From NCBI GenBank assembly GCA_029881795.1, contig JAOULX010000012.1, positions 1 through 64,000 of the forward strand: a stretch of 64,000 nucleotides of DNA, given 5' to 3'. How positions within the stretch are numbered: the first letter of the stretch is position 1; each line of letters starts with the position of its first letter. The position numbers and the translations under genes are program-made. Below the pieces are notes generated by a model. It was not told where the DNA came from. It made no database searches and saw nothing but the letters and a program-made list of their open reading frames with translations. Source of the stretch: Gammaproteobacteria bacterium. GTDB taxonomy: Bacteria > Pseudomonadota > Gammaproteobacteria > SZUA-229. Below, piece after piece: positions 62,964-64,000 of the stretch.

Positions 62964-64000
62964 TCAGTAAGTTCGTGATGTTGCGTTATTTTTCGCCGCA
63001 ACCGCCTGACTGGCTGCTGCCTCAATCTTAACCGCTGCCTGTTTAAATGCCGGCTGACGTGAATGTGGATCGAGTAAACCCAGTGATATGCGGTTAACGC
63101 ATTCATGAAAATGAAACGGAATAAACACAGAGTTAGGCGCAACACGATGGGTTAACTGCACCATAACAACAGCATCACCACGGCGAGATGTTAAACGCGC
63201 ATAACCGCCATGATGAATACCCAGCTCTCTGGCTGCATCCGGATTCATTTCCATATATGGCGTCGGACTGAATTTATTCAGGTTACCGAGCTTGCCGGTG
63301 CGAGTGCGGGTATGAAAATGCTCTACCACACGACCCGTGTTGAGCCAGAACGGATAGTCTTCATCCGGGCGCTCGTTATTGTCTACAAAAGGCAGCGCTA
63401 TCAGTCTGGCCTTAGCGTTTTCATGCTGAAACTTTCCGTCTGTGTACAAACGAGCTGTGCCGGTTTCATCTGCCTCGCTACAGGGCCACTGAATACCACG
63501 CTGCGCCTTTATTTTTTGATGACTCATGCCTGAATAATCCAGCATCCGGCCTTTTGATAAATGCCGTAATTCATCAAATACCGCAGATGCAGACTCCGGG
63601 AAGCGGATCTTTCTGCCCTGCTCAAAACGTTTTGCCAGCTGATTAAATATCCACAAATCAGCTTTCGAATTTTCATACGGCTTGACCACATTACTGATTA
63701 AATTTACCCGCCGCTCTGTATTGGTAAAACAGCCTTCTTTTTCTGCCCAGATTGCAGCTGGCAAATACACATGGCTGTACTCATTGGTTTCAACATCAGC
63801 GTAAGCATCCTGCACCACTAAAAAGTCCAGTTTCTCTAATGTTTTTCGAATGCGCGCAGTATTTGGCATCGACGTCATCGGGTTCGTTGCAATTAACCAC
63901 AAGCCCTTAATTTGACCGGTTTCAATAGCCGGAAAAATATCGGTCTGAAACAAACCTCGTTTTTTAGGAAAAAATTCTTCATCGATACCCCAGAAATCTG
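62964..64000 (-). CDS. Molybdopterin oxidoreductase catalytic subunit, N-terminus beyond window
   Basis: The frame is open from the right edge to the stop at 62964; the apparent internal start at 63953 is a TTG within a continuous frame (DFWGIDEEFFPKKRGLFQTD). The C-terminal part resembles the assimilatory nitrate reductase/formate dehydrogenase group: AYADVETNEYSHVYLPAAIWAEKEG, CFTNTERRVN, YPFWLNTGRVVEHFHTRTRTGK, and HECVNRISLG. It ends in an alanine-rich tail. With the FeS/DmsC-type fusion, a quinone-linked reductase or dehydrogenase is likely. The substrate cannot be named without the N-terminal half. Confidence 0.88.
   Translation of the reverse strand, partial: DFWGIDEEFFPKKRGLFQTDIFPAIETGQIKGLWLIATNPMTSMPNTARIRKTLEKLDFLVVQDAYADVETNEYSHVYLPAAIWAEKEGCFTNTERRVNLISNVVKPYENSKADLWIFNQLAKRFEQGRKIRFPESASAVFDELRHLSKGRMLDYSGMSHQKIKAQRGIQWPCSEADETGTARLYTDGKFQHENAKARLIALPFVDNNERPDEDYPFWLNTGRVVEHFHTRTRTGKLGNLNKFSPTPYMEMNPDAARELGIHHGGYARLTSRRGDAVVMVQLTHRVAPNSVFIPFHFHECVNRISLGLLDPHSRQPAFKQAAVKIEAAASQAVAAKNNATSRTY

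Overview
The window reads as chromosomal DNA of a gammaproteobacterium with moderate GC. Pointers are TmcA, QueG, a PldA-type outer-membrane phospholipase, a LamB-type porin, DctPQM TRAP transport, and a class I phosphoenolpyruvate carboxylase beside Pgi. There are many lipoproteins and outer-membrane barrels. Genus cannot be fixed from sequence alone.

Layout. 1-5.4 kb: minus-strand dTDP-rhamnose operon (rmlB-A-C-D, rmlD cut by the left edge) followed upstream by an O-antigen ligase/polymerase with an extra C-terminal domain. 5.4-11.3 kb: an accessory patch with three toxin-antitoxin modules (MntA-HepT, a RelE/ParE-type pair with a frameshifted toxin, CcdA-CcdB), a broken four-helix-bundle gene, tRNA-Ala(GGC), gltX and queG. 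Its spacers hold an unusual family of 7-bp-periodic elements. 11.3-17.1 kb: pgi, ppc and an apbE operon (thioredoxin, DUF4266 lipoprotein, DUF3570 barrel, ApbE) that continues to 19.1 kb. 19.3-23.3 kb: 5'-nucleotidase, DTW-domain tRNA enzyme, GNAT protein and TmcA, packed with overlaps. 23.5-28.9 kb: two envelope lipoproteins, a thioredoxin fusion protein, a candidate structured RNA, an EamA transporter and a TauE/SafE permease. 28.9-34.2 kb: DctPQM TRAP transporter, a GntR regulator and a MatB-like acyl-CoA synthetase, probably a malonate (or related acid) uptake and activation unit. 34.2-35.5 kb: mog and a flavin reductase.

35.6-49.5 kb is dense in signalling: a diguanylate cyclase; an operon of HTH-receiver protein, orphan periplasmic binding lipoprotein and two histidine kinases; a PAS-GGDEF-EAL protein; then a maltoporin followed by a second binding-protein/hybrid-kinase pair. 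49.5-58.9 kb: PldA, an RDD membrane protein, a c-di-GMP-I riboswitch candidate preceding a 33-codon membrane peptide, an OB-fold periplasmic protein, a large MscS-family channel, an outer-membrane protein and a subtilisin-like protease. 58.9-64 kb: a D-malate/tartrate dehydrogenase-like enzyme, a second EamA transporter, and a molybdoenzyme operon (catalytic subunit cut by the right edge, plus a fused FeS/DmsC-type membrane subunit).

The strongest candidates for something undescribed are: (1) the AGT/ACT heptad elements of 5.4-16.2 kb, which form inverted arrays around the toxin-antitoxin genes; (2) the c-di-GMP riboswitch, micro-peptide and RDD unit; (3) the thioredoxin-DUF4266-DUF3570-ApbE cluster, in which the DUF4266 peptide may be the flavinylated partner; and (4) the transporter-less binding protein with two kinases and an HTH-receiver protein.
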